A stretch of DNA of 64,000 nucleotides from Corylus avellana (lineage: Eukaryota > Streptophyta > Magnoliopsida > Fagales > Betulaceae). Position 1 is the first letter of the stretch. The number at the start of each line of letters is the position of its first letter. The position numbers and the translations under genes are program-made. Below, piece by piece: positions 1-10,959 of this stretch. The notes beneath the pieces were generated by a model. It was not told the origin of the DNA. It saw nothing but the letters and a program-made list of their open reading frames with translations, and made no database searches. Where the stretch lies: positions 38,956,446-39,020,445 of the forward strand of contig NC_081541.1 in the NCBI RefSeq assembly GCF_901000735.1. Reading direction: 5' to 3'.

Positions 1-104
1 GGTGGCTCTAATACCATTAGTAACCACACAGAAAAACAGCCAACGATATTTGTGTTATCTCCAAAATATAATTAGTTAATTTGAAATTTCCTAAAAGTAT
101 GTTT

Positions 105-361
105 GGAATTGCGTTAAAGAGCTTAAAAAAATGCTTTTAGTACATAAAAAGCCATGCTAAGCAAAAATAGGTCCATTTGATGTAAACTAAAAAACACTTT
201 CGACCTTTTTGCTCTAAAAAAGTATAAAATTATGTTCCGGGGAAGCTTGAAAGATGAGATTTTTTCTAAAAAGCTCTTTCAAGTTTGTCTTTTTTTTTTT
301 TTTTTTTTTGGTTTTGTTTTTTAAGACAAAAGCTCTATTTCACAAAACAATCTCAAACAAG
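105..361. repeat. Possible MITE with TTTGGAATTGCG-type end
   Basis: The left end resembles the fold-back family at 28979-29855, which also opens with a TTTGGAATTGCG motif. The right end (about 341-361) reads as an imperfect inverse. The interior has internal inverted segments around 245-290 and a long T run (291-310). No coding potential is seen. The boundaries are approximate and no target-site duplication was identified. Confidence 0.35.
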
Positions 362-465
362 TTCTTAGTAAGGAAGCAATGTCCTTAGTACTCATGAATA
401 TATTTATAAACCACTCATTTTAGGTGAACTACACATCTTCGATCTCGAACCAAGGCCTTACATAC

Positions 466-531
466 TATAAGGTGAAAATTAAGGCATATAGAGATCTCTA
501 TATATATGCCTTAATTTTCAACTTATATATA
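466..531. repeat. Perfect 18-bp-arm hairpin
   Basis: Positions 473-490 and 503-520 are exact reverse complements. They are separated by 12 bases that contain the palindrome GAGATCTC. Weaker pairing extends the hairpin to about 466-531. It lies in the inferred second intron, or 3' side, of the neighbouring minus-strand gene. It may be a very short MITE or footprint; no terminator function is implied in a plant genome. Confidence 0.7.
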
Positions 532-711
532 GTTCTCTAGAGAATTTATTTACTGTGAAATTGAAAAATCAAGGCGAACTAGTTGTGCTGGCCATTCATG
601 CCATTTGAACACCTTGCAGAATCTATGACAAACAGACAAAGAAATGAAAAAAAAGCTGATATTTGGAGCGTCAGCCATGCATCAACAGAAAGTGAAAAGG
701 TTTATATTTAC

Positions 712-1090
712 CATTCCAACTCCACATCTCACATAGATAACTTTCTTCTCATGGATCTTCCCCACCAGAAATCGTCTGCCTGCAATTCCAAGTGGTCTTT
801 TCAACCAAATAATTTATCTGCATTTACCACAAATTCATCAAACATAGATGCAGAAAACCCCAACCTGACAAATCCAGAGTCCTGTGAGGCTTGAAAATCC
901 CAGTAGCAAAAAAAGCATTCTCTTCGGGTGGATACACTGTAACCAGACCAAGATAAGGCCCTTTGTGGTTTATTTCTTTGATCACATTCAAAGGTTTTCG
1001 TCTTTTTAATGGAAAAGAAAATGCAGGAACAACAAGCAAGAGAACTAAAACCAGCAAAACCAAGCATTTTCTCACTAGTTTTGCAGCCAT
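712..1090 (-). CDS. Bark storage protein / phosphorylase-superfamily protein, N-terminal exons (partial)
   Basis: This is the 5' part of a vegetative/bark storage protein-like gene, a plant member of the PNP/MTAN nucleosidase-phosphorylase fold. Exon 1 is 1090-865 and exon 2 is 779-712. Splicing across an 85-bp GT-AG intron (864-780) keeps the frame exactly: 75 codons plus one base, then 68 bases. The protein opens with MAAKLVRKC followed by a run of Leu/Val ending near VPAFSF, a clear secretory signal peptide. It then shows GPYLGLVTVYPPEENAFF and, across the splice, DLSGRRFLVG and VIYVRCGVGM, the conserved N-terminal blocks of this family. A donor GTAAAT follows at 711. No further exon is recognisable down to position 1, so the rest is either beyond the window or lost. 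An in-frame upstream ATG at 1165 exists; the one at 1090 is preferred because it starts the signal peptide. Confidence 0.75.
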
Positions 1091-1193
1091 GGCTATAGGA
1101 TATGCTAAAAGAGACTGCTTATCTTTTAGTAAACTTGGCCAGAAGTACTGCCGAGTGCCGGCCAACCCAAGTTACCAACCATTATAATTATAT

Positions 1194-2003
1194 TATTGGA
1201 ATAAGGAATTTGTGAACTTCCACCTGCTGCATACATATTTTTATGTATTCCACTAATCTGCGGCTTTAATTTTAAATTAAATTCAATACATGTGATTATT
1301 AAATATGCAGAAGTCGTTATATATAGATAAAATATTGGCTTTAGAGACTTAGTGGTCAGGAGGTCATTTGGCCCTTCTCACTCGCCACTAACTCGGCCAA
1401 TATATACATATATAAAGAGAAATGATTGATGTTAATATATATATATATATATATATATAGATTTTTCTTGTCTCATTTTATAAATCTACCATTAGATTTG
1501 TGGACTTATGTGAACCCCACCGCATAAGTCAATAGTGAACTCCACAAATTTAATAGTTAATTGATTGAATTTATCAGAGAATAAGAAGGAAAAAAAAAAA
1601 ACTGTGGACATACGTATTGGAATATGTAATTTGTGAACTTCCACCTGCATACACATTTTTATGCATTCCACTAATCTGTGGCTTTAATTTTAAATTATAT
1701 TCAATACATGTGATTATTAGATATGCAGAAGTTGTTAAATATAGATAAAATATTGGCTTCAGAGACTCATATTTAGTGGTAATGAGAGAGTTATTTGCCC
1801 ATTCTCGCTCACCATTAACTTAGCCACCACATATTTATAGAGAGAAATGATTAGTGTCAATATTTTGTTTATATTTTTTCATCTCATCTTACAAATCAAC
1901 CATTAGATTTATGAAGTTATGTGGACCCTATATAAGTTAATGGTAGACCCTACAAGTCTAATAGTTGATCTATTAAATTTAAAAAAGAATATATAAAAAA
2001 TAT
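1194..2003. repeat. Tandem duplication of about 400 bp
   Basis: Unit 1 (about 1194-1617) and unit 2 (about 1618-2003) share long colinear stretches, with scattered substitutions and small indels. Examples are the block beginning ATTTGTGAACTTCCACCTGC and the block CAATACATGTGATTATTA. An (AT)n run (1437-1459) is present only in unit 1. The array lies just upstream of the bark-storage-like gene's start, so it occupies the likely promoter side of that gene. Confidence 0.85.
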
Positions 2004-3523
2004 GGGCAAATTATTAACACTCCTAACAAGTAGAGGGGGTTAAGAGCCAAAATCTACTCCTAACAAGTTGCTGGATTGAAGTAGAACATTCTTCGTCAAC
2101 AGAAGGGTTTCGATTCCTGTTACACACAATTTGGCAAAAAATATTGATTCAATGAGATACATTATGTCTGCATTAAGATTTAAAATTTGTCGTCTACATT
2201 TAGGAAAAGTAATACTAGAAACTATATTTTTATCTCATTTTGGTAATGTGATGGTGCCAATCAATCATTAAATTAGCTCTAGTTAAAAAAATAATAATAA
2301 TAATTCAAAAATTGGTTGAAACTAACAATCATCATTTTAGGAAATGTTAACAACTTCCTGTGCATAGTATGAGGCAATGACTAGTAGTCAAGTACAACCT
2401 ACAATCCCAACTGAGGATGTGCTTTTGGTATTACTTCACCTTATCCAACCCCATCAAGAACAAAGTGAGCCACTCTTTGTATATAGAGGGATAGACTATG
2501 ATGAAGCACAGAGCTCAATCGACATTGATGGAGCTCGGGGCAGAACTAGGGTGTGGGGTTTAAACCTACACTGATAAATAAATACATAGATGTAGTCATT
2601 CTATAATTAAAGCAGACGAGTTTCAAACTTAATTTCATACTAAATCATTAGTCATAACTATATACAGAAGTTACATGTCTATAAAATTGTCTTTAGAAAC
2701 AATTTCTTATTCGAGTATATAAGTTTTCTAGTTTGCTATAGATATGTACACAAAAAAGAAAATTAGCATCTCTTTCGAATTATGCTTGACGATGGTCTTT
2801 TATGGAATAAAATTCACCCATTATCATCTCTATTGTAAAATCTTTAGCATTTATTTCGTAATCTTTAGAAATTTCTTTAGAAAACTACATATAGGAGTGC
2901 AGAAAAGTCATCATTGCCGGGGCCATAGTATAGAAATATATATTTGTAAGGACTTTAAAATTTTTTGGAGTTGCTAAAGACCCTCCAAAGCTTAAGATAG
3001 GTCTGCCCCTGAGCTCACCTCATGAGATTACTTGTAAATTAAAATTATTTAAATAAATCTATAAAGAATATAGATAGATATCTTCTATAATTGATCAGAG
3101 TAGTAAAAAGCCAAATAATTTATGTTTTTTACTTGAATTTAAACAGTGACTAACTGTATACGTAAGGAAAAAAAAAAAATAGAGGTATTATTTTTCACTT
3201 TTTAAGCTCTTGTATATAAAAATCTTTAACCCATTGATTTTTGTTTAAATTATTACAAAAATTTTATAGTTGAAAATGGGTAAGGCTCTATCAAAGATTA
3301 TTAGAGCATTGCTTATCATAGTTTCTCTATGCATATACATATCTACAACTCTAAATCACTTTCATTGGATGAGCATTTTGACAAATTACCATTGGAACAC
3401 ATTTTCTTGCATATTATATATGCTTGAAAAATATCGAGATAGTTGAAAATTTAAGAATATCTCATCTATAAAATATTCAAATACCATATATATATTTTTT
3501 TCATTTTTAAGATGTATAAAAAA
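2004..3523. other. AT-rich intergenic sequence
   Basis: No gene or complete repeat is recognised here. Short frames exist (for example 2377-2574 and 2744-2977), but they lack any family motif and have the composition of surrounding noncoding DNA. The stretch 2060-2135 has a weak tRNA-box-like segment (GGGTTTCGATTCC), too degenerate to call. Confidence 0.5.
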
Positions 3524-4369
3524 AGGAAAAACTTTATAAAAACTCCCGAACTTTAACGTATTTTGAAATTACCCCATCCCGAAAGTTCAAAAACTCTCAA
3601 TTAAGGGTATCAAACTTTCAATTTCTTTCAATTACCCATTCAGTTAGAATTTTTCGTTAAATTCTAAATAAGGGGAAACTTCAGTTTGACCCCCTGAACT
3701 TCCAGCCAATTTGACAAAACCCCCTTCAACTTTCAAATCTCTCACTTTAGACCGCTGAACTTTGATTTGCTCTCACTTTTGGGCGTTTTCGAAATTTCAA
3801 GGGGTGGCTAAAGCCACCCCGATTTTTCTTAGTTTATTTTTTCTTTTTTAATATTTGCGTTTTTTTTTTTATAAAAAAAAATAATAATAATTTAATGCCC
3901 AAAACGGTGTTGTTTTGGGTTGGGTGGGAGTTGAAGTTTGGGACCCAAAATTGTGTAGTTTTAACGTGAGTGTATAATACTATAATAGGTATAAAAAGTC
4001 AAACTGTTTGAGTTTAATGTTGGAAACTAACATAAGGGTTTACAATGATAGAAATTGAAAGTTTAGGGGTCCAAAGTGAGAGATTTGAAAGTTGAGAGAG
4101 GCTTTGTCAAATTGGCTGGAAGTATTCAGGGGGCCAAATTGAAATTTCCCCAAAAAATTATAAAAATAAAATAAAATAAAAATATTTGCAATATTTTTGC
4201 AATATATAGAAAAGTATTTTGAGAATTTTGACAAAATCTAACGGAATAAGGTAATTGAAAGAAATTGAAAGTTTGATACCCTTAATTGAGAGTTTTTAAA
4301 CTTTGAGGTGAGGAAAAGGGATCATGCCAAAGTGAGCGGAAATTCAGTAGGGTTTTGTGAAATTTCCCA
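3524..4369. mobile_element. Two nested fold-back (MITE-like) elements
   Basis: An inner element (about 3672-4152) has inverted arms of roughly 100 bp. Its left arm starts GGGGAAACTTCAGTTTGACC and its right arm is the matching inverse ending at 4152. It splits an outer element whose left arm is 3524-3670 and right arm 4153-4369; those arms share motifs such as AAAACTCTCAATTAAGGGTA. A short palindrome, GGGGTGGC followed by GCCACCCC, sits inside the inner element near 3803. No transposase is present, so both are non-autonomous. Confidence 0.75.
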
Positions 4370-4755
4370 TTAAAAAAAAAAAAAAATTTATTCAAAGTGA
4401 GGGGAGGGAGAAGGGAAATTACATGAACACAAACGAAAATGACAGAAAAATCCTAGTAACAGTTGGGAATGAGTCAAATAAATGACTCGGCTCATCAAGC
4501 GAACCGAAACGACCAAANNNNNNNNNNNNNNNNNNNNNNNNNNNNNNNNNNNNNNNNNNNNNNNNNNNNNNNNNNNNNNNNNNNNNNNNNNNNNNNNNNN
4601 NNNNNNNNNNNNNNNNNTAAAATGCAAAGATCTGAGGAGTGTTAAAAAAATAAAAATAAAAACAATCATCCCCCACTTTCAGCAAAGATTTACACATTTT
4701 GTGGAAGTCTCATAGCTCTCTGTTTCGAATCACATCTCCAAGCATATCACAGTGG
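4370..4755. other. Intergenic sequence with 100-bp assembly gap
   Basis: There is a poly-A tract at 4372-4386 and a run of N at 4518-4617. The remainder is AT-rich and without recognisable genes. Confidence 0.6.
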
Positions 4756-6181
4756 ATCAGCTTGAATGTCTCCTATAAATGCATCTCTATATTTTTCCTG
4801 CAAAAGCAATACAATCAAGCTAGGAGGAAAAATCAAAGAAAGATAGTCTACATTTGAATTAAAGCAACCAAAGTGCCAACTAAAAAATATATAAACTTCA
4901 TCTATATGACATTTCATACAATTACTAATGGGTCTATTGCAAAAAGACTCATACACCTCAAGGAACATCACAACAAGACCACTTAAGAAAAACCTATAAT
5001 TTTTTTTAAAAACCAACACAACAGTCATCAGATGAGCAAAAAATTGTTACAAACAGCAAGGTCCTGATTAAGATGAAAGTAGGCCGGAAAGCAAACAATA
5101 AACTTGGCTCTTTATTTCTAGAGACAATGTTGGTTATATAAAAAAAAAATGGTTTTGAAAGCAAATTAAAAGCTATATATAAAGGCTTTTGGAGCATATG
5201 GAAAAAGCCAATGAAAAATGCTCATTGATGTTCAATGCCATCAAAATAACTTTGGCCTATGCAATGGCTTAGCTCATTAGTAATCTCCAAGGCAATTGCA
5301 AGCCCAACTTACCTTCATATATACTTATATAGAACTTTTGCATATTGATAATTAAAGTGCCGGAAGCCATCTCACTCACTACCATCATTTTAGAGGCACA
5401 CTCAAGAATAACTCTTTTCTCAAGATTAACCCTAAGAACAATTAGTATGATCATCTATAAAATATTATACAATGACAAATTGGATAATAGTTATCTTCCA
5501 ACCAGCATATGCAATTTTCTGGCATTATAACCCAATAAATCATAGCAATAGAGCAATCAAAACAAACACTATCCTAGATTGTTTTATATATATACTCAAC
5601 ATAGTTTTATACCGTTAGCTCTTCTCTTCTTCACTTCTAAAATTCTCACTTTCTAAAAAAATAAGAGGAATTCAGAGTCTCTCTTCTTGTTCATCTAGAT
5701 TCTCTCTTGAACTCCTCTGCAACAAACCCAAATTTGGCAAATTCCACTGTTAAGAGGACTTCCCGGCTGTGCTGTCATCCGGCTGATATCTAAGTTTAAT
5801 TTTATTACATTTTTTCGTTGTTTTCTTCAGCATTGCGATGCAGAAAAAATGGTTTGAGTCTCTAAGCTTAGAGCAAGCAGAGAATTCAGGGAAATATTAC
5901 AAATATTGGCCTGTATCTTTTCGCAACAGTTCTTTGCTCTCTGTTTCTTTAGAATAAAATATTATAGAGTGCAAATGGAAAAGATTAGCTACTTGCAAAA
6001 ATAAACTCTAGTATGTAAACCTAAAAGGCAAATGTCGCAATCAGCACACTAAACCCAATAAGTCATAGCAGTAGAGCTATCAAAAGTTCAAAACAAACAA
6101 TAGAAACCCAGCCAAAAAAATTAAGTACTATAGCAGTTAATAATAGGAAACAAAAGGTTACCAAGCAAGGCTCAAACTCAA

Positions 6182-6443
6182 ACAATCCAGCAGTGTAAGC
6201 CATCCTCAAGCTTTTCTACACCTCTTTCACTTGGCAAGAAAAAGAACCATCCCATATTTTCTTCACTAAAAATAAAAATAAGAATAAGAATAAGAAGAAG
6301 CTGAAAAAAAAAAAAATGACCAAAACCCAAAATCAAAGAAAACGACACGTTTGGATACCGAAAAATACCGAGAGAGAAAAAATGAAGAAAAAAAAAGGTG
6401 GGTACTTCAATTTCTATGAAGGATTCAAATAAAATGATTAGTA
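6182..6443 (-). other. Conserved 3' flank of NLR-A with exon-like block
   Basis: Reading the minus strand, a splice-donor-like CAG/GTATAG overlaps the NLR stop codon. A polypyrimidine tract ending in CAG follows, and then a block that can be read MAYTAGLFEFEPCL-like or as untranslated exon before a GTAACC/GTAAGC-like donor. The same arrangement recurs downstream of the other family members. This suggests a spliced 3' UTR, or an alternative C-terminal exon; no transcript evidence is available here. Confidence 0.45.
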
Positions 6444-9353
6444 CTATACCTGAATGGTAGAAGATGCGTGGGTGCTTGAATTTTCTTCATGCAGAGAGGG
6501 ATGCCCCAAGTATAACTCTGGAATGTGAGCAATCTTTGCCCAATCCTCACCTGTGCCTCTCTCGCATCTTCGCAATAAGATGGGACAATCATCAATTTTT
6601 AGCCTCTGCAAAGACGTTAGCCTACCCATTCCTTCGGGCAGTGATGTCAAACCGGGGCATCTACAAATTTGAAAGGCTTGAAGTGATTTGAAGTTGTGGA
6701 TCCACTTTGGTATGGCCGTCAAGCTTTCACAACTCCAAATCTGGAGCTCTTGTAGAGTAGTAACATGTTGAAGCCCTGAGGGGAGAGACACCAATTTTGA
6801 AAGTCCTGAGAAGTGAAGAGAGACGAGGCTTGTAAGGCCTTTCCATTGCATCCCATTCTCATCATTGGCTAGCTCAAGGTCAGGACAACCCAGAAGATTC
6901 AGGTGTTGAAGGGAAGTGAGATGTTGTATACCTGGGGGGAGAGACTTTAACGTGCTGCAACCAAGTAGCGCCAAAGTTACAAGATTTGTGGGTAACAAAA
7001 CCCAACTCGGAAGCCTTGAACCCCGATAGAAAAATAAGTATAGATGTTTCAGATTTGGGGGTGGTTGGAAGCCTTCCAATGGCATTTTATCATTGACATC
7101 GTCCCAATCATTGACATATTCTTCACTACTCCAGCGTAAACTCAAAGAATGAAGATGTTGTTTCTCCTTTAGATTTGCAGCCTTATATTCTAATGCAACA
7201 CCTTTCCCATGTCCCAGATTTCTAATCTCTAATCTTCCTCTTAGCTTATTTAGTCCGTTCAGTTCTTGTAAACCACCACAATGCTTGGAGTGAGAACCCG
7301 AGTGAAGCACAAATTTTGTTAACGTCCGAAGATTATTCAGTTGCCCCAATCCACATGGCATATAAGTCAAAGAATCACAATAATCTATCTCAAGATGCCT
7401 GAGATTGACCAATTTTTTAATGTCTCTCGGTAATTTCTTAAGTGACCGACACCACACGAGTCTTAGTGTTTGCAAATTCTGCAACCTAGTTATAGAATCT
7501 GGTAACTTCTTGATATTTTTATTGTGAGAAAGATCAAGATACCTTAAATGCTTCAACTCCCCAATAGAGTTTGGCACAGAATCAAGATTTCTAAATGACA
7601 GATCCAACATGCGCAAGAACTTGAAACTTGAAAAAAGCTCATCACAATCAATCTTATAATTAAGGTACTTACGGTCATAGAGAAAAAGAAATGTTCGTAT
7701 CCTACTTGCTTCACACAATGAAGAAATAGGTTTATTGTAGCCAAGTAACGATACATGACGAGTTTTCTCATCAAGGTTTCTCTCCTTATCATCTAATGTC
7801 GCGATCAACGATCCTACCACTGAAATCGCAAGATCATGCATGAGGTCATGCATTTTGCATTCAATTACGTCACCAAACTCATCCATTTGAGCTTCTTGAA
7901 AGAATGATCTCCATAGTAAATCCATAAGATACTCTTTACCAACCTCTTCCAAGCATCGATTTTGATCATGGGATGACTTAACAAACCCCTGTGCTATCCA
8001 AAGTTTAACCAGTTTTGATGTATCAATCTCGTAATCTTTTGGAAACAAACAACAATAAGCAAAGCAGTGCTTCAAGTGTGAAGGAAGATGATCATAACTA
8101 AGCTTCAAAGTTAGTAAGATGTCATTTTCATTCTCAGATACTTTTGAGAGTTCATTGTTCTTAAAAGACAGCCACTCAGTTTCAGGATTTTTTGAGCCCA
8201 TTAAACTTCCGATTGTCGTTATGGCTAGAGGGACACCAATACACTTTTGTACGATCTCCTTCCCAAGTGCAACGATGATTGAATTCTCCGGCTCTCGTCC
8301 TTTCTCAAACGCCTTATGCTTAAATAAAGACCATGATGCCTCTTCGTCTAAACCTTTTAAGGAATATGATTCAACTGTCCCGATAATCCTTGCAACGCTT
8401 TCCTTGCGGATGGTCCTTGCAACAATTTCATTGCGAGTAGTCACTACTATTCTACTACCTCTTGCTCCACCCATCAGCACTTGTTTCAAGCGACACCATT
8501 TTCCATGATCGCCATTCCACACATCATCCAACACTAGGAAGTATTTCTTTCCTTCGATTTCTTTTAGAAGATAGTTTACCAATGTATCCATTTCGACGGC
8601 TTCTGGTTTCTTCTTTGTTGCAGATTCTAAGATTTGAGCAATAATATTTTTAACATCAAAGATATCAGAGACACACACCCACATTTTGAGCTCAAAATGT
8701 TTTTGGATTTGTTTATCATTGAATACAAATTGAGCAAGTGTAGTCTTTCCCAATCCACCGATGCCAACAATTGGAAGAATTGACACATTCTCTTCAACGT
8801 TGGAGTCCATCAAAAGGTCCATAACAGCCTTCTTATCATCCTCTCGACCAATAATTGTTTCCGCACGTACCAAAGAATGAGTGTTATCCCTCTCCCTGTT
8901 CACCACTCGTGTCTCCACAGTACGTACCTCTAAGTGAAATCTCCTATCAGCATTGATGGTGTCTAACCTCTTTCTTATGGCCTTAATCTTATGCACCATT
9001 TTAAAACGATAGGCTAACTGGTTTGATTCAGAAAAGAAAATGCGTACCTTTTTGGCCTTCTTATTACAAGTCATTATATCTCTTCGTAGAGCTTCAGTGG
9101 AAATTTCATCCAGCAAGTCGTCTGCATCATACATGGCATCTTCTAGCCTTCGGAGCCAACGTTGAACAGCACGGTCTCCAGCAGCCTTTTTGTCCTCCGC
9201 ATCAAGAAGCACATCTTTGATTGTAGAAACAGTGTTGGTGAGGCTTTGAAGCTCATCTTTGACACCCCAGAGCAGTCCGATCTCTTCGACAGCCAGTGAG
9301 CCCAAAGTCTTAATGATTCCCTCAACAACAACGGACAGAAGTTGTTCTGCCAT
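6444..9353 (-). CDS. NLR-A: CC-NB-ARC-LRR disease resistance protein, RGA type
   Basis: Intracellular immune receptor (CNL class) whose NB-ARC acts as an ADP/ATP switch and whose LRR region governs recognition and autoinhibition. The 969-residue frame is intronless. The chosen start is the ATG at 9353 (MAEQLLS, the family's usual N terminus); an in-frame ATG ten codons upstream (9383) would give 979 residues. The Rx-type coiled coil is at about 1-135, with DADDLLDE in place of EDVID. NB-ARC motifs are all intact: P-loop GIGGLGKTT (197-205), RNBS-A FELKMWVCVSD, kinase-2 YFLVLDDVWN (271-280), RNBS-B GSRIVVTTRN, GLPL-type GVPLAITTIG (373-382), RNBS-D CFAYCCLFPKDY (430-441) and MHD (501-503). Leucine-rich repeats run from about 560 to the RCERGTGEDWAKIAHIPE tail. 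It differs from NLR-B at seven residues, mostly in the LRR. A Cys in MPCGLGQ replaces the Arg found in all other copies. Confidence 0.94.
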   Translation of the reverse strand: MAEQLLSVVVEGIIKTLGSLAVEEIGLLWGVKDELQSLTNTVSTIKDVLLDAEDKKAAGDRAVQRWLRRLEDAMYDADDLLDEISTEALRRDIMTCNKKAKKVRIFFSESNQLAYRFKMVHKIKAIRKRLDTINADRRFHLEVRTVETRVVNRERDNTHSLVRAETIIGREDDKKAVMDLLMDSNVEENVSILPIVGIGGLGKTTLAQFVFNDKQIQKHFELKMWVCVSDIFDVKNIIAQILESATKKKPEAVEMDTLVNYLLKEIEGKKYFLVLDDVWNGDHGKWCRLKQVLMGGARGSRIVVTTRNEIVARTIRKESVARIIGTVESYSLKGLDEEASWSLFKHKAFEKGREPENSIIVALGKEIVQKCIGVPLAITTIGSLMGSKNPETEWLSFKNNELSKVSENENDILLTLKLSYDHLPSHLKHCFAYCCLFPKDYEIDTSKLVKLWIAQGFVKSSHDQNRCLEEVGKEYLMDLLWRSFFQEAQMDEFGDVIECKMHDLMHDLAISVVGSLIATLDDKERNLDEKTRHVSLLGYNKPISSLCEASRIRTFLFLYDRKYLNYKIDCDELFSSFKFLRMLDLSFRNLDSVPNSIGELKHLRYLDLSHNKNIKKLPDSITRLQNLQTLRLVWCRSLKKLPRDIKKLVNLRHLEIDYCDSLTYMPCGLGQLNNLRTLTKFVLHSGSHSKHCGGLQELNGLNKLRGRLEIRNLGHGKGVALEYKAANLKEKQHLHSLSLRWSSEEYVNDWDDVNDKMPLEGFQPPPNLKHLYLFFYRGSRLPSWVLLPTNLVTLALLGCSTLKSLPPGIQHLTSLQHLNLLGCPDLELANDENGMQWKGLTSLVSLHFSGLSKLVSLPSGLQHVTTLQELQIWSCESLTAIPKWIHNFKSLQAFQICRCPGLTSLPEGMGRLTSLQRLKIDDCPILLRRCERGTGEDWAKIAHIPELYLGHPSLHEENSSTHASSTIQV

Positions 9354-9809
9354 TTCCTGACGGTGAGTGAAGGAATGCTCCAAAGTGGAACACAGAGCTG
9401 TTGATGGAAGCAGTTGAAGAGTAGAGTGAAGAAATGCTGAAAAGTGAAGTAGTTAGTTGAAGGGTAGAATTGCAGAAAAGTTTTGAGAAGATGTACAGAG
9501 AGAGCAAGTGTGAGCAAAGCAGAAATAGAGTGGAAGGAGCAAGCTGGAAATGAAAAATACAAAAATAATAACTAAAATCAAATTAAAAAACATCTAAAAC
9601 ACGTACGACTTACCTCTTTTAAATGGTTTCTTTTCTTCTTTTTTTCTCTCTTATATTTCAACACCTACCACCACCGTTCACAAGGGTTTCTTATTTACCG
9701 GTCAAACTTTTTTTTTTCTTTTTTTTTTTAAGTTAAACATCTTCATTATTATGCTGAAAAAGTGAACAGAAAAGCTTGTAAAGGAGGTTTGTTCTGCCTT
9801 CAGGGTCTC

Positions 9810-9819
9810 ACGACGTCGT
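9810..9819. promoter_or_regulatory. ACGACGTCGT palindrome upstream of NLR-A
   Basis: A perfect 10-bp palindrome with the GACGTC/ACGT core bound by plant bZIP (TGA/C-box type) factors, about 460 bp upstream of the NLR-A start codon. It is preserved in the duplicate upstream of NLR-B. Function is inferred only from the motif. Confidence 0.4.
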
Positions 9820-9826
9820 TTTTATT

Positions 9827-9965
9827 TTGACAAAAATGGATCAAAGCAATTATTTTTGGGAATGGGTGCAGACGAGAATGGCGAAAATGTTACCGTTGTT
9901 TATGACACACACTGGTCTTCACGTGGATAAAGCTGTTAATGAATTGACTACTCTTCACATGCTAT
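9827..9965 (+). other. Divergent conserved small reading frame (unrecognised)
   Basis: A frame starting MTKMDQSNYFWEWVQTRM runs about 46 codons before the gap, divergent from NLR-A. The copy near NLR-B (minus strand, about 39137-39002) keeps the same frame with one residue change (Ala to Val). I do not recognise a family. It could be a small gene, part of an exon, or chance conservation within a recent duplication. Confidence 0.25.
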
Positions 9966-10065
9966 NNNNNNNNNNNNNNNNNNNNNNNNNNNNNNNNNNN
10001 NNNNNNNNNNNNNNNNNNNNNNNNNNNNNNNNNNNNNNNNNNNNNNNNNNNNNNNNNNNNNNNNN
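9966..10065. other. Assembly gap (100 N)
   Basis: The run of N separates duplication arm A from the start of the direct-repeat block at 10066. Confidence 0.98.
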
Positions 10066-10734
10066 TTTTTTAAGATTGAATTTTTTAAATTAAATTAATA
10101 AAAAAAATAATATTTTAATCAGATAAAACGGTGAGTTTTGAGTAGACTAACGGAAGTTAACAAAAATTGACAGTATGGAGTTTTCTAGTAGTTTCGAATG
10201 GCCTATGGACTAAATTTCAAAAAAAAAATACCCAAAGAGTTTTTAATAAAAACGCGTTTACCTAAGGATTTTAGATATGACAAAGTTAATTATTTAATTA
10301 ATATTATAATATAATAGACCTTTCATATATATATATATATATATATAGTTTTCGGTATGATGTATATGAGTTTTTTTGAGTTGTTGTATCTTTACTTTAA
10401 ATTTTCACGCTTCCCAATGCACCTGCAACATAATGGACGATAAAAAAACAAAATTATTCCGACTTAGTTTGGGGGAAAAATTTTGTCATCTATAAAAAGC
10501 ATATTTTTCATTTTCTTTTGTTGATTGTACTTTCTTTTAAAATATAAAAAAAAATATGTTTTTTACATATTTTGATTTTCTGATATGAGACATAAAATCC
10601 GTTTCTAATAATAATTAGATAAGATAAGTAATTGTCATCGTTAATTAATTATTATTATTTTCTCAATGCTAAGGTCCAGAGCTTCTTGATAAGTTCAATA
10701 ATGAAGATAAGTAAGTATCATAAAAGAGTGGTGT

Positions 10735-10959
10735 TTGGTTGAAAGGAAAACGCACTTACGCTTTACGTCGTCAAAGTGGGGTCCCCATAATAATGTGGCT
10801 CTTCTAGAAGCAGAGTTGGCACACATTCACTTCGGAATTTACGAAGTTGACGTGGAAATTAACACCATATCCGAATGCATTGGTTTAAGTGGGAACTCAC
10901 TTGATACTAGTGTAGTAGTGTTTTATAAAGTATTAGCTCTAATATTTAATCCCACTTAA
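10735..10959 (+). other. 74-codon frame of unknown status, identical in both copies
   Basis: The frame begins MVERKTHLRFTSSKWGP and is identical in translation to the frame at 20479-20703. No domain, signal peptide or membrane segment is recognised. Identity between the two copies follows from the recent block duplication and is not by itself evidence of coding. Confidence 0.2.

Larger units (their letters stand above)
4756..9965 (-). repeat. Arm A of a 5-kb inverted segmental duplication (contains NLR-A)
   Basis: The reverse complement of this segment aligns end to end with 39002-43982. It covers the NLR coding region, its 5' leader and about 1.7 kb of 3' flank. Coding and 5' leader are almost identical. 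The 3' flank diverges progressively with distance and has indels. The upstream boundary of this arm is the assembly gap at 9966. About 175 bp at 9627-9803 are unique to this arm; arm B has only about 8 bp there. Confidence 0.9.

Noticed and set aside
583..894. 103-codon plus-strand frame opposite the bark-storage-like gene
   Set aside because: It is the antisense shadow of exon 2 and the first intron. The minus strand has family motifs and exact splice phase; this frame has neither.
2377..2574. 65-codon frame
   Set aside because: Short, without motif, signal peptide or conserved copy elsewhere in the window.
4463..4697. Frames spanning the N run at 4518-4617
   Set aside because: Mostly unknown residues; an artefact of reading through the gap.
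8119..8508. 129-codon frame antisense to NLR-A (also 40290-40679 antisense to NLR-B)
   Set aside because: Lies entirely within the NB-ARC coding region on the opposite strand and recurs only because the NLR is conserved.
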